From Nisaea nitritireducens (GTDB lineage: Bacteria; Pseudomonadota; Alphaproteobacteria; Thalassobaculales; Thalassobaculaceae), in NCBI RefSeq assembly GCF_014904795.1, contig NZ_JACZFS010000009.1:297857-361856 (forward strand): a stretch of 64,000 nt of DNA. Direction: 5' to 3'. The notes below the pieces were generated by a model that was not told the DNA's origin, did not search any database, and worked only from the letters and a program-made list of their open reading frames with translations. Made by a program: the position numbers and the translations under genes. Every line of letters starts with the position of its first letter. Position 1 is the first letter of the stretch. This document shows, piece by piece, positions 1 to 8,318 of this stretch.

Positions 1-107
1 GGCACGAGGCCTGGCATCGAGGGGACAAAAAGATTCAAGGCAAGCGGCCCGGTCGCGGTCGCGATAATGAGCACGAGAATTGGGGGAGCCTTGCGCTGGG
101 CTGTCAC
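1..107 (-). CDS. Bcr/CflA-type MFS drug efflux transporter, N-terminus only (partial)
   Basis: The gene runs off the left edge, so only the first 35 codons are visible. It opens with a GTG codon, and the readable N-terminus contains ATGPLALNLFVPSMPGL. This is the first transmembrane helix pattern of Bcr/CflA-family major facilitator transporters, which export drugs or other small molecules across the inner membrane using the proton gradient. A short basic stretch precedes the hydrophobic helix, as expected for a cytoplasmic N-terminus. It is divergent from the SprA-like gene to its right. The family call rests on one helix, so the subfamily is uncertain. Confidence 0.6.
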   Translation of the reverse strand, partial: MTAQRKAPPILVLIIATATGPLALNLFVPSMPGLV

Positions 108-320
108 TGGGTACCTGCTCTGATTTTGGTGCCGGGGAGGAAGTCTCCAATGTAGACCGGAAACCGAGCATAAATAGTGCAAATACGGCGGGTTACAATT
201 CTCGATTTGTGCGAAAGAGCACCTGACTGTGATGTAGCCTTGGTTGACTGGGGCGGTCCAAAGACTTAATTTGGAGTTTCCAATTGGCCCGGACAGAATT
301 TCCGGTAACTAGGGATAAGA
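108..320. other. Divergent intergenic region
   Basis: This is the spacer between the minus-strand transporter start and the plus-strand gene at 321. It must hold both promoters, but I see no convincing -35/-10 pair, RNA gene or binding site. A short palindrome, TTGGA-GTT-TCCAA, lies near 271-283. Confidence 0.4.
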
Positions 321-1418
321 ATGGTCTCTGGCGTCGAAACCAGTCTCATCGTACGGGTAAACAGCACGATATCCGCTGCTGGGTTGACCCCGCAGACCGA
401 TGAAGACAATCAGCAAAACACGATCGACAGTACAGCTGCGCCGACGGTGACGGGGCTGACTGAGTCTTCCGTATTGGCGCCGTTCGGCCAGGGTGTGCAG
501 GCCGACGGCAGCGAAGAAGATGCGTTTTTCGTTTCCGGTCTGAACGGCCTGCTGGCGCCCCGGAACATTGCCGCGGTTCAGGAAGAAGACGGCAGCACAG
601 AAGGACAGCGCACAGCGATTGAGGAGGAGGCCGATCCGGCTGCCGACGACGCCGAAGAGGCGCAGGCGCAGGAGGCTGGTTCGGAAGAGGAAGTCGATGC
701 GAACGGTCTGACCGAAGAAGAGCAGGAGACCGTTGACGATCTCAAGGAACGCGATGCCGAGGTCAGGCGCCACGAGCAGGCTCACAAGGCCGCCGGCGGT
801 CAGTATGCCGGATCGATATCCTACACGTATCAGGCCGGGCCGGACGGGCGCCGGTACGCGGTTGGCGGTGAAGTGCCGATTGAGACCAGTCCCGTTGCTG
901 GTGATCCGGACGCCACGATCAGGAAGCTGCAACAGGTCCGTAATGCGGCGCTCGCTCCGGCGGAGCCATCAGCGGCGGATCAGGCCATTGCAGCCCAGGC
1001 GAGCCAGGGAATTCAGCAAGCCAGGGCGGAAAAGGCTCAGGAAGTGACTGAAGCTCTCGAAGAGCTCAATGGCGGCGGAGAGCAGGGTGACGAAGCTGGG
1101 AGCGCTGCCGATTCGACTTCGTTGCCCGGAGCATCCAGTCCCGAGGCTGCACCCGGTGCGGCCGGACAGAGCAGTACGGAAGCCTCTGGGATAAGCGGTA
1201 GTCCATTTGCCCCTGAGCGAGTGTCGCCATTCGCCGGGGCGGACCCGATAGATGACAGCGGGGCATTCTCGGTCACTTCCGGAAGCGCTTTTGGTGTATC
1301 GGAAACGGGTCAGGACGGTGATCGTGAGAACGGCTCTTCATTCTTTGAGCGTGAAGGCCTCTCGCCGTTTGACTTCTCACCTGTGCCGACGACGTCAAGG
1401 CTTGATATTTCAATATAA
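321..1418 (+). CDS. SprA-related putative metallopeptidase (CJM1_0395-type family)
   Basis: A 365-residue protein with a long acidic, low-complexity N-terminal half, then a compact conserved block of about residues 135-240 and a Ser/Gly/Pro-rich tail. The conserved block carries HEQAH at residues 151-155, a zincin HExxH motif, followed by GGQYAGSISYTYQAGPDG and VGGEVPI, the signature region of the SprA-related family. The family is annotated as putative metallopeptidases, but its substrate is not established. No signal peptide is visible, so it may act in the cytosol or leave by a non-Sec route. ATG at 321 follows an AGGGAT-like ribosome site. The flanking low-complexity regions look disordered. 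Confidence 0.75.
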   Translation: MVSGVETSLIVRVNSTISAAGLTPQTDEDNQQNTIDSTAAPTVTGLTESSVLAPFGQGVQADGSEEDAFFVSGLNGLLAPRNIAAVQEEDGSTEGQRTAIEEEADPAADDAEEAQAQEAGSEEEVDANGLTEEEQETVDDLKERDAEVRRHEQAHKAAGGQYAGSISYTYQAGPDGRRYAVGGEVPIETSPVAGDPDATIRKLQQVRNAALAPAEPSAADQAIAAQASQGIQQARAEKAQEVTEALEELNGGGEQGDEAGSAADSTSLPGASSPEAAPGAAGQSSTEASGISGSPFAPERVSPFAGADPIDDSGAFSVTSGSAFGVSETGQDGDRENGSSFFEREGLSPFDFSPVPTTSRLDISI

Positions 1419-1426
1419 TCAATAAT

Positions 1427-2191
1427 TTATTCGTCTTTATTCAAGCAATCCTTGAAGCTTTGTTCGGATTGATCCGGCCTTTCGCTACAACTGACGAAGC
1501 GGCTGCGGCAGGTTCCGTAATCGGTGTCGCTGCCGACGAATCTGAGTTCCTCGCAAAAATCGAGATAATGGCGGGCGACTGTTTCGAACGTCTCGCTACG
1601 GCGCGTCTGGGCGACTTCTGGCCCTCGGTTTAGCGGAGCGAGGTTAAGCATCTGGGCAATGGCTTCGTTCGCACGCTTCAGGGGAATCTCTGCCTGTTCC
1701 ATCTCGCCGGTCGAGGTCCAATAACGGACATGCAGCGTTTCGCCGAGCATGAAATTACGCAAAGGCGGAGGGACTTGGCCCCGTTTCAAGGCGCCCCATA
1801 GAATGAACTGAACGCCTTTTTCAGTGATTTCGTAAAGCGTTGGCTTGAAGCCGACTTCCAGCTCTTTCAGGGCTTCAAGATTGACCGGATCGTTCCCGTC
1901 TATCCAGTAGGTCGGAAGCCGCTTCCGGCTGATCGTCTTCTCGACATGCCGCGGCATGCGGAATTCAGCCCAGAGCGAGTTGTCGTCCCGTTTCATGAAG
2001 TGGAAGCGATAACCGCGGCGCGACAGGATACGGGCTTCGAGAATGGGAGCCTTGGTGATCGGGTCCGTCAGCACCTCGATGTACCACTGGATGGTCTGGG
2101 CCCGGGCCGGTGTAGCTGCGACGAGAAGCGATACCAGCAACGCAAGCAGAAGGCCGGAGTGCCAGCCAGTACGGAAGAGCCATTTGTCCAT
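1427..2191 (-). CDS. Exported hypothetical protein
   Basis: A 254-residue protein with a clear Sec signal peptide: basic start, a hydrophobic stretch LLLALLVSLLVAA, and a likely cleavage site after TPARA near residue 31. The mature part has no motif I recognise. It is mixed alpha/beta in character, and its last 60 residues contain four cysteines (FCEEL, YGTCR, FVSCSE, KDCLN) that could form two disulfides in the periplasm. It is convergent with the SprA-like gene, with only 8 bases between the stops, and divergent from the flagellar-rod-like gene. Function unknown. Confidence 0.75.
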   Translation of the reverse strand: MDKWLFRTGWHSGLLLALLVSLLVAATPARAQTIQWYIEVLTDPITKAPILEARILSRRGYRFHFMKRDDNSLWAEFRMPRHVEKTISRKRLPTYWIDGNDPVNLEALKELEVGFKPTLYEITEKGVQFILWGALKRGQVPPPLRNFMLGETLHVRYWTSTGEMEQAEIPLKRANEAIAQMLNLAPLNRGPEVAQTRRSETFETVARHYLDFCEELRFVGSDTDYGTCRSRFVSCSERPDQSEQSFKDCLNKDE

Positions 2192-2341
2192 ACCGGTGCG
2201 CGATCCCTTCGTTCATCCGAATGATCTTTCTCACATAACACGTTACGGCTAATGGCGCACGCGGCGGACCGGGGCGGGTTCCGCTTGTAAAAGAGCCCGC
2301 TGGAAACTATTTTTTAAGGCAATTGGCTTATTGGTAGGCGC

Positions 2342-2779
2342 ATGAGCATTTCAGGTGCATTGAACACAGCGGTGAGCGGCATTCTTGCGGCGGGTAACCA
2401 GACCCGTAACGCGGCCAGCAATCTCGCCAACATCTCCAGCGTAGCGGCGCCGTCCGATGAGGTTCTGCGCCCGGGTCAGCCAATCCCCGAGACCAACGCC
2501 AATGGCGAGACGATTTTCCGTCCGACGGAGATCCAGTCGACCACGGCCGGTTCCGCCGGCGTGCGGACACAAACCTCGCTGGTCGATCCGGCATCCTTTC
2601 CGATCTACGATCCGAGTGCGCCGGATGCAAATGCGGACGGCCTCTCCTCGGTGGCGAATGTTTCCATCGTCGACGAGACGGTCAACCAGATCCAAGCTCA
2701 GCGTCAGCTCGAAGCGAATGTTGCGGTTTTGCAGACCGGTGACGAGCTTCTCGAAGAAACCATCGACATTCTCGCCTGA
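2342..2779 (+). CDS. Flagellar basal-body rod/hook family protein, short stand-alone member
   Basis: A 145-residue protein with the two-ended architecture of axial flagellar rod proteins. The N-terminus (SISGALNTAVSGILAAGNQTRNAASNLANISS) matches the flagellar rod N-terminal motif with the ANNxAN-like turn. The C-terminus (NVSIVDETVNQIQAQRQLEANVAVLQTGDEL) matches the Flg_bbr_C coiled coil. Length is close to FlgC (about 135-150 residues), but the central part is atypical and no other flagellar gene is nearby, so it may be a paralogue rather than the true proximal rod. It is convergent with the scaffold gene to its right, with 10 bases between stops. Confidence 0.75.
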   Translation: MSISGALNTAVSGILAAGNQTRNAASNLANISSVAAPSDEVLRPGQPIPETNANGETIFRPTEIQSTTAGSAGVRTQTSLVDPASFPIYDPSAPDANADGLSSVANVSIVDETVNQIQAQRQLEANVAVLQTGDELLEETIDILA

Positions 2780-2789
2780 AAAGCCACGT

Positions 2790-3227
2790 TTAGAACGCCG
2801 GCTTTTTCTCCAATGCATCTTTCAATGCTTTGAGAGTCGCGTCGAATGGCAGGCGCACGCAGTCGTGTCGCGATTTGAAATCCCGCACCGGGGAAAAGCT
2901 CTCCAGCTCCGGCCAATCGAGGTCGTCGTCGCGCGTGCCTGCAAGATAATCCAGCAAGTGCTGTCGTACCGTCTCCAGCGCGCTCAGGTCCTTTCCTGGG
3001 GCATTCAGCTTGATCAGGGCGGCTGACGCCTCGCACAACGCACAGCCCTGAACCCGATGCCCGATCGCGACGATTTCTCCGTCACTCATTTTCAGATCGA
3101 CAGTCACCCGGTCACCGCAAAGCGGGTTGTCCACACGCGCAGTGCCGTCGGCATCCTCCAGCCGTTGGTTGCCCCGGCCTTCCTTGGCCAGCCGCAGGAT
3201 CTCTGCCTGATAGAGTGCGTCGCTCAT
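2790..3227 (-). CDS. IscU/NifU-like iron-sulfur cluster assembly scaffold
   Basis: A 145-residue protein of the IscU/NifU N-terminal scaffold family, which assembles [2Fe-2S] clusters on three cysteines. Visible ligands are Cys37 in NPLCGD, Cys62 in GCALCEAS (with an extra Cys65) and Cys123 in RHDCVRLP. The Asp after the first Cys is retained; it is needed for cluster release in IscU. ATG at 3227 lies one base after the stop of the upstream gene and is the natural start; an upstream in-frame ATG would lie deep inside that gene. It is the last gene of the Mo-hydroxylase maturation operon, so it may supply clusters to those enzymes (inference). Confidence 0.85.
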   Translation of the reverse strand: MSDALYQAEILRLAKEGRGNQRLEDADGTARVDNPLCGDRVTVDLKMSDGEIVAIGHRVQGCALCEASAALIKLNAPGKDLSALETVRQHLLDYLAGTRDDDLDWPELESFSPVRDFKSRHDCVRLPFDATLKALKDALEKKPAF

Positions 3228-3228
3228 C

Positions 3229-4881
3229 TTACTCCGCCTTCTCAAGCGTTCCGCCGGCATCCGCCAGCATTTCCGGGGTATCGATATCAAGGTGGATGGC
3301 GTTGTCAGGTACGTCCACTTCGGCAACCAGGTCTGCGAATTCCGCAAGCAGACCCCGCGCACCCTTGTCGCCTTCCAGTTCCTGCATTTCTTCGAAGAAC
3401 CGATGATCCCACAAAATCGGGTTGCCACGTTTGCCGCCATGCACCGGGACGACGATGGCGCGCCCCTCGACCGGGTCATAGGCCGCGATCAGGGCGTCCA
3501 GCATCCGCGCCGTGATGGTCGGCATATCGCCGAGACAGACGAGTGCGGCATCCGTGCCTTCTGGCAGGGAGGCAAAGCCGGCCCTGACGCTGGTGCTCAT
3601 ACCCGTCGCATAATGCGGGTTGTGGACGAACTCGGCGTCCAGATCGGAAAGCGCGGCAGTCACTTTCTCTGCTTCATGGCCGGTCACGACAACAAGGCGA
3701 CCCGCGGCGGAGGCGAGAATGGCTTCCGCCACCCAGCGGACCAACGGTTTGCCATCCAGCGTGCCGAGCAGCTTGTTGGTTGCGCCCATGCGGGAAGATT
3801 GCCCGGCCGCCAAAAGAATGGAGGCGATTTCCGGCCGCTTTTGGGTTGGTTGCGGAACCTTTGGGTTCGCACGCTTGGCGCTGGCCCGGGGCAGCGGGCG
3901 GTGCGGAACGTCCTTCAACAGGCCGCCCGCACCCATGCGCATGATGTCGCGCGGGGTGATATCGAGACCGGCACAGAGTCGTTGCAAGGCCCAGTCGAAT
4001 CCATTCAGCTTCGGGGAGCGGGCACAGCCGGGCATGCCAATCACAGGGATTTTGCCGATGCGGCCAATCAGCATCAGGTTTCCGGGGTCGACCGGCATGC
4101 CGAAATGAAGGATTTCGCCACCGACGTTTTCGATGGCACTGGGGATAACATCGCGCCGGTCGACCACGGCGGAGGCGCCTGAGATCAGGATCAGTCCCGG
4201 GTTGGCGGCGACGGCACGGTGCAGGGCATTCGCGAGGGATATCTGGTCGTGATCGCATCGGGATTCCGAAACAAGTTCAGAGCCAAGTGCGGTCAAACGG
4301 TCCGTGGTCACGCGTAGCGTGCTGTCGAGCACGCTTTCCTTCGTGCCGGGCAGCCGGGACTGAATCATGATCGTATCGCGCGGCTGGAAAGGCGCGACAC
4401 GCAGCAGCGGTGAGCTTTGTCCTGCCAGCGCCTCGGCAATGCGCACTGGGCTTTCGGGCACTGCAAAGGGGATGATCTTCAGCGTACCGATCATCTGGCC
4501 CTGCGTAACGGCCTGATAGGGCGGCACGAGCCCCAGCGTGATGGTCTCGTCAACCAGATTGAAGCCGTCGAGCCGTTCCGGATCGTACAGGACAATGCCG
4601 TCTGCTTCGGCGAACAGGTTCGCGCGTCCGGTAAAGGCCGAACCGACGCGGACCTGAGTACCGCAACAGGCACTGGCCAGCAGATTCGCCGCTTTATCCT
4701 CGGGAATATCGCCCTTGTCGAGGCGGGCGCAGACAACCCGCTCGATCCCGGCAGCCTTCAGCGCGGCAAGATCATCAGCATCCAGCACCCGGCCCTTCTT
4801 GAGGGCCCGGCTGTCAAGTCGCCGGCTATGAGCGAGAATTGCACCTTCGGCCTCTGCGACCGGCAGTTCGCCGAAATACAT
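3229..4881 (-). CDS. Molybdopterin-binding domain fused to MocA-like cytidylyltransferase
   Basis: A 550-residue fusion. Roughly residues 1-330 are a MoeA/CinA-type molybdopterin-binding region (LILISGASAVVDRRDVIP, later IGMPGCARSPK). The C-terminal part from about residue 350 is a nucleotidyltransferase with ILLAAGQSSRMGATNKLL, the MocA/MobA signature, then LGDMP for metal binding. MocA-type enzymes transfer CMP from CTP to molybdopterin to make MCD, the cofactor form of xanthine dehydrogenase and CO dehydrogenase families. The fusion would let one protein hold and modify the cofactor. It sits 7 bases after the XdhC Rossmann gene, which fits delivery of MCD to the XdhC chaperone. CTP preference is inferred from context. 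Confidence 0.85.
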   Translation of the reverse strand: MYFGELPVAEAEGAILAHSRRLDSRALKKGRVLDADDLAALKAAGIERVVCARLDKGDIPEDKAANLLASACCGTQVRVGSAFTGRANLFAEADGIVLYDPERLDGFNLVDETITLGLVPPYQAVTQGQMIGTLKIIPFAVPESPVRIAEALAGQSSPLLRVAPFQPRDTIMIQSRLPGTKESVLDSTLRVTTDRLTALGSELVSESRCDHDQISLANALHRAVAANPGLILISGASAVVDRRDVIPSAIENVGGEILHFGMPVDPGNLMLIGRIGKIPVIGMPGCARSPKLNGFDWALQRLCAGLDITPRDIMRMGAGGLLKDVPHRPLPRASAKRANPKVPQPTQKRPEIASILLAAGQSSRMGATNKLLGTLDGKPLVRWVAEAILASAAGRLVVVTGHEAEKVTAALSDLDAEFVHNPHYATGMSTSVRAGFASLPEGTDAALVCLGDMPTITARMLDALIAAYDPVEGRAIVVPVHGGKRGNPILWDHRFFEEMQELEGDKGARGLLAEFADLVAEVDVPDNAIHLDIDTPEMLADAGGTLEKAE

Positions 4882-4888
4882 GCGTGCC

Positions 4889-5596
4889 TCAGGCCGCGGC
4901 TCGAAGAGGCTCGGTTCCGTGCTTCACGGCGGTCATCTCGGCCATCACGGAAATCGCGATCTCCGCCGGGGAGACAGCACCGATGGGGAGGCCGGCTGGG
5001 CCATGGATGCGCTGGAAGTCGGCATCGGTGAAGCCTTCCTCGCGTAGCCGTTCCAGGCGGCGCGCATGGGTTCTCTTGCTGCCGAGGCAGGCGATGTAGA
5101 AAGCGTCGCTTTTCAGTGCGACGTGCAATGCCGGATCGTCCAGCTTCGGATCGTGGGTCAGGGTGACGATGGCTGTCCGGCTGTCCGGATTCATCGCTTC
5201 CATTGCTTCATCCGGCCAGTCGTCGCTTAGCGCGATGCCGGGGAAACGGTCCTCGGTCGCGAAGGAGGCGCGCGGATCGATGATGGAGACGGCATAGCCG
5301 GAAAGCGCGGCCATCGGGGCCAGCAACTGGCTGATATGAACCGCGCCGACGATGATCATGCGCAGCGGCGGATTGTGGACATGGGTGAAATGCGCGCCGT
5401 CCGCGCTGATCCCGCTGCGGTCGTCCCGCATGCGGGTCCGCGCTTCGTCGATCTGTGCGTTCGAGAGGTCGAGCGCGCCTTCGGTGCCGGACGGTGTGAC
5501 CAGTGCCTGCGCGCCATCCTCGAGACGCGTGACCATGGCCACGGGTCGTTTTTGCTCCCGGTACGCCATCAGGGCGTCGAACAGCTCGGCTTGCAT
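4889..5596 (-). CDS. xdhC: XdhC family protein, Rossmann-domain part
   Basis: A 235-residue XdhC-type molybdenum cofactor chaperone. The C-terminal two thirds is the XdhC Rossmann domain: RMIIVGAVHISQLLAPMAALSGYAVSIIDPR, TLTHDPKLDDPAL, YIACLGSKRTHARR, then GPAGLPIGAVSPAEIAISVMAE near the end. The first 75 residues look like a degenerate XdhC_CoxI domain lacking the CGG motif. XdhC binds MCD, protects it and inserts it into apo-enzyme after sulfuration. ATG at 5596 follows GAAGGA by 7 bases, one base after the stop of the partner gene, so the two are probably translated together. Confidence 0.88.
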   Translation of the reverse strand: MQAELFDALMAYREQKRPVAMVTRLEDGAQALVTPSGTEGALDLSNAQIDEARTRMRDDRSGISADGAHFTHVHNPPLRMIIVGAVHISQLLAPMAALSGYAVSIIDPRASFATEDRFPGIALSDDWPDEAMEAMNPDSRTAIVTLTHDPKLDDPALHVALKSDAFYIACLGSKRTHARRLERLREEGFTDADFQRIHGPAGLPIGAVSPAEIAISVMAEMTAVKHGTEPLRAAA

Positions 5597-5597
5597 C

Positions 5598-5939
5598 TTA
5601 TTGTCCTTCGATCCGTTCCACGTAAACTTTTACCTCGCCGCCACAGGCGAGCCCTACATCCCAGGCCTGCTCGTCGCTGACCCCGAAATCCAGCGTGCGG
5701 GGCTTGCCGTCCTGAATGGACTGCATGGCCTCGCGCACCACGGCGCCCTCGATGCAGCCGCCGGAAACCGAGCCGATCATGGCCCCGCTATCGTCTATGG
5801 CGAGCTGACTGCCCACCGGACGCGGAGAGCTGCCCCAGGTTTTAATGACCGTTGCGACCGCGATACGGCGCCCGTCGCGCCGCCATTCAGCGATCCGTCC
5901 AAGAATATCGTCCTGTTGTGTAGGATCGTATTTATCCAT
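5598..5939 (-). CDS. XdhC/CoxI N-terminal domain protein
   Basis: A 113-residue protein consisting only of the XdhC_CoxI domain, with KTWGSSPRPVGSQLAI, GSVSGGCIEGAVV and the conserved GLACGGEVKVYVE containing the functionally important Cys. Usual XdhC proteins carry this domain and the Rossmann domain on one chain; here they are two adjacent genes. I chose ATG at 5939 because GGAAGGAG lies about 8 bases upstream; an in-frame ATG at 5960 has a poorer site. It acts in maturation of molybdenum hydroxylases together with the next gene. Confidence 0.87.
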   Translation of the reverse strand: MDKYDPTQQDDILGRIAEWRRDGRRIAVATVIKTWGSSPRPVGSQLAIDDSGAMIGSVSGGCIEGAVVREAMQSIQDGKPRTLDFGVSDEQAWDVGLACGGEVKVYVERIEGQ

Positions 5940-5997
5940 AGCCGGTCTCCTTCCCATCAAGGACCTGTCCCAGGTCCATTCGCGGGAGAGGGGCTCC

Positions 5998-7314
5998 CTA
6001 CGCCACCTCCGCCGCTTCGATCTCGGCCAGTTTTCCGAGCCAGCCTGTCATGCCGCTTCGTCTTATCCCGGCGGGTTTGCCCAACAGCTCTGCGAGATCC
6101 TCAAGGCTGTCGAGCGAATGTACCGGCCGGAATTCGTCCACATGCGGCAACAAGGCCCGGACCCCCATAGATTTGGGGGCGAAGCCATCATACCGCAACA
6201 GCGGGTTCAGCCAGATCAGCCTGCGACAGGACTTATGCAGTCGTTCCATTTCGGCACCAAGGCCTTTGCCGGCTTCCCGGTCGAGCCCGTCGGTGATGAG
6301 CAGAACGACCGCTCCCTGGGTCAGAACCCTGCGGGACCAGTCACGGTTGAAATCCTCTAGGCAGTGGCCGATCCGGGTCCCGCCGGACCAATCCTCCACC
6401 GCGCCGGTGATCTTGTCCAGCGCCTCGTCCACGTCCTTGTGGCGCAGATATCGGGTGACATTGGTCAGGCGCGTGCCAAACAGGAATGTGTGCACCCGGT
6501 CCCGGTCGTTGGTCACGGCATGCATGAAATGCAGCAGCATGCGCGAATAGCGTGTCATCGAGCCCGAGATATCGCACAGCACGACCAGCGGTGGCGGACG
6601 CATCCGGCGCTTCTTCAGCTGCAGCGGAATGATATCGCCGCCGGAACGCAATGCCTGGCGCAAGGTTCCGCGGAGATCGACCTTGTTGCCGTATCGGCTG
6701 GGGGAGAAGCGGCGGGTCGGAATGTCCGCCAGCGGCAGGCGCATTGTCTCGATGGCCTTCTTCGCGGCGCGGATTTCCTCCGTGCTCATCTTCTCGAAGT
6801 CCATCGTTTGCAGCAGTTCCTGCTCGGAATAGGTCATCACCGCGTCGAGCTGGATTTCCTGTTCGCTGTCCTCTTCCGGCGCACTGCTCTCCGTGCCGGA
6901 TTCCTGCTGTTGGCTCAGTGCCTCGGCGACCCGGCGACTGATCTTCTCCGCCTCGTCCTCGCTGCCGTCGCTTGCCAGTTTCATTTCCGGCAGAACCATC
7001 TGCATCATCTTCTCGAGGATGCGCGGGTTGCGCCAGAAGATGTGAAAGGCCTGATCGAAGATTTCGCGCTGGTCCCGCCGATTCACGAAGACCGCGTGCA
7101 GAGCCCAGTAGAACACCGTCCGATCGGTGATGCCGACGGTGCGCACGGCCTCGATGGCGTCGAGCACCTTGCCGGGTCCGACCGGCAGCCCCGCCGCGCG
7201 CAGCACGCGGGCAAAGAACAGGATATTGTCGACCAGCTTGCCGCCGCCGCCTTCAGGCGGTTCCGGGAGGGCCGGAAGTTCGCCGGGCGATCCGATTTCG
7301 TCGAGCGGCGCCAT
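5998..7314 (-). CDS. coxE: CoxE-like VWA domain protein
   Basis: A 438-residue protein of the CoxE family. The C-terminal half is a von Willebrand factor A domain with the MIDAS motif DISGSM and later LITDGLDREAGKG; the N-terminal half is helical with a long acidic linker (SSAPEEDSEQEIQ). CoxE works with the MoxR ATPase CoxD in maturing the [CuSMoO2] centre of aerobic CO dehydrogenase, and related pairs occur near other Mo hydroxylases. It lies 7 bases after coxD on the same strand. ATG at 7314 gives the expected family N-terminus. Confidence 0.88.
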   Translation of the reverse strand: MAPLDEIGSPGELPALPEPPEGGGGKLVDNILFFARVLRAAGLPVGPGKVLDAIEAVRTVGITDRTVFYWALHAVFVNRRDQREIFDQAFHIFWRNPRILEKMMQMVLPEMKLASDGSEDEAEKISRRVAEALSQQQESGTESSAPEEDSEQEIQLDAVMTYSEQELLQTMDFEKMSTEEIRAAKKAIETMRLPLADIPTRRFSPSRYGNKVDLRGTLRQALRSGGDIIPLQLKKRRMRPPPLVVLCDISGSMTRYSRMLLHFMHAVTNDRDRVHTFLFGTRLTNVTRYLRHKDVDEALDKITGAVEDWSGGTRIGHCLEDFNRDWSRRVLTQGAVVLLITDGLDREAGKGLGAEMERLHKSCRRLIWLNPLLRYDGFAPKSMGVRALLPHVDEFRPVHSLDSLEDLAELLGKPAGIRRSGMTGWLGKLAEIEAAEVA

Positions 7315-7321
7315 GACCGTT

Positions 7322-8239
7322 CTAACCGGCCATCGCCAGTTCGCTCCGCACCTGCGTCAGGATACGGTTGGCCTCGCTGCCCTGGATCTTCTGGATATCG
7401 TCCTGATATTTCAGCAGCACGCCGAGCGTGTTGTCGATAGCGGCCGGGTCGAGCGCGAGATAGTCGAGCTGCACCAGCGCATGGGTCCAGTCGATTGTCT
7501 CCGCCACGCCAGGCTGTTTGAACAGGTCCATCTTGCGCAGCTCTTGCACGAAGGCGACGACCTGGGCGCTCAAGGCTTCCGGGGCACCCGGCGCTTTCTT
7601 GCGCAGGATTTCCAGCTCGCGCTCGGCGTTCGGGTAATCGACCCAGTAATAGAAACAGCGCCGCTTCAGGGCGTCGTGGATTTCTCGGGTCCGGTTCGAG
7701 GTGATGATGACGATTGGCGGCTCTTCCGCGGTGAAGGCGCCGATTTCCGGAATGGTCACCTGATAGTCGGAGAGCACTTCCAGCAGGAAGGCCTCGAAAG
7801 GTTCATCCGTTCGGTCCAACTCGTCGATCAGCAGAATGGGGGCGCCGCCTTCGGTTTTCTCCAGCGCCTGCAGGATCGGGCGCTTGATCAGGAATTCGTC
7901 CGAGAACAGATCGGCCGCCAATGCCTTTCGGTCGGTACCGCCTTCGGCCTCGGCCATGCGGATTTCCAGCATCTGCCGGGAATAGTTCCACTCATAGACA
8001 GCCGAGGACACATCGAGACCCTCGTAGCATTGCAGCCGGATCAGCTTCCGTCCCAGCGTCTCCGACAGGACTTTCGCGATCTCCGTTTTGCCGACGCCGG
8101 CCTCGCCCTCCAGGAAAAGCGGCCGCTTCAGTTGCAGCGCCAGATGCAACGCGGTGGCGAGCGGCGTGTCGGCGACATACTGGCCCTTGGCAAGCAGGGA
8201 AAGTGTGTCAGCCACGGAGGCAGGAAGCGAAGCGGTCAT
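7322..8239 (-). CDS. coxD: CoxD-like MoxR family AAA+ ATPase
   Basis: A 305-residue MoxR-type AAA+ ATPase. Walker A is GEAGVGKTE near residue 40, Walker B is ILLIDELDR, and the sensor-1 region is VIITSNRTREIHDALKRRC. In the carboxydotroph cox cluster CoxD is a chaperone-like ATPase that helps unfold or activate apo-CO dehydrogenase for metal insertion, partnered with CoxE. It is the first gene of the six-gene minus-strand operon; 120 bases separate it from the CoA transferase upstream. No coxS/M/L structural gene is nearby. Confidence 0.88.
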   Translation of the reverse strand: MTASLPASVADTLSLLAKGQYVADTPLATALHLALQLKRPLFLEGEAGVGKTEIAKVLSETLGRKLIRLQCYEGLDVSSAVYEWNYSRQMLEIRMAEAEGGTDRKALAADLFSDEFLIKRPILQALEKTEGGAPILLIDELDRTDEPFEAFLLEVLSDYQVTIPEIGAFTAEEPPIVIITSNRTREIHDALKRRCFYYWVDYPNAERELEILRKKAPGAPEALSAQVVAFVQELRKMDLFKQPGVAETIDWTHALVQLDYLALDPAAIDNTLGVLLKYQDDIQKIQGSEANRILTQVRSELAMAG

Positions 8240-8318
8240 GAACAGGTCCGGATCATTGCTCGGTGATGTCTTTCAGATAACACGCGGCAGGGGGTGATTA
8301 AAGGGCAGGGCGCCTCGG

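Noticed and set aside
309..932. Minus-strand open frame of 207 codons opposite the SprA-like gene
   Set aside because: It lies antisense to a well-supported conserved domain and its product shows no recognisable motif; a GC-rich shadow.
4889..5939. Frameshift breaking a single xdhC gene
   Set aside because: Each half has its own ATG and ribosome site, and the second half retains its own N-terminal region, so two genes are more likely.
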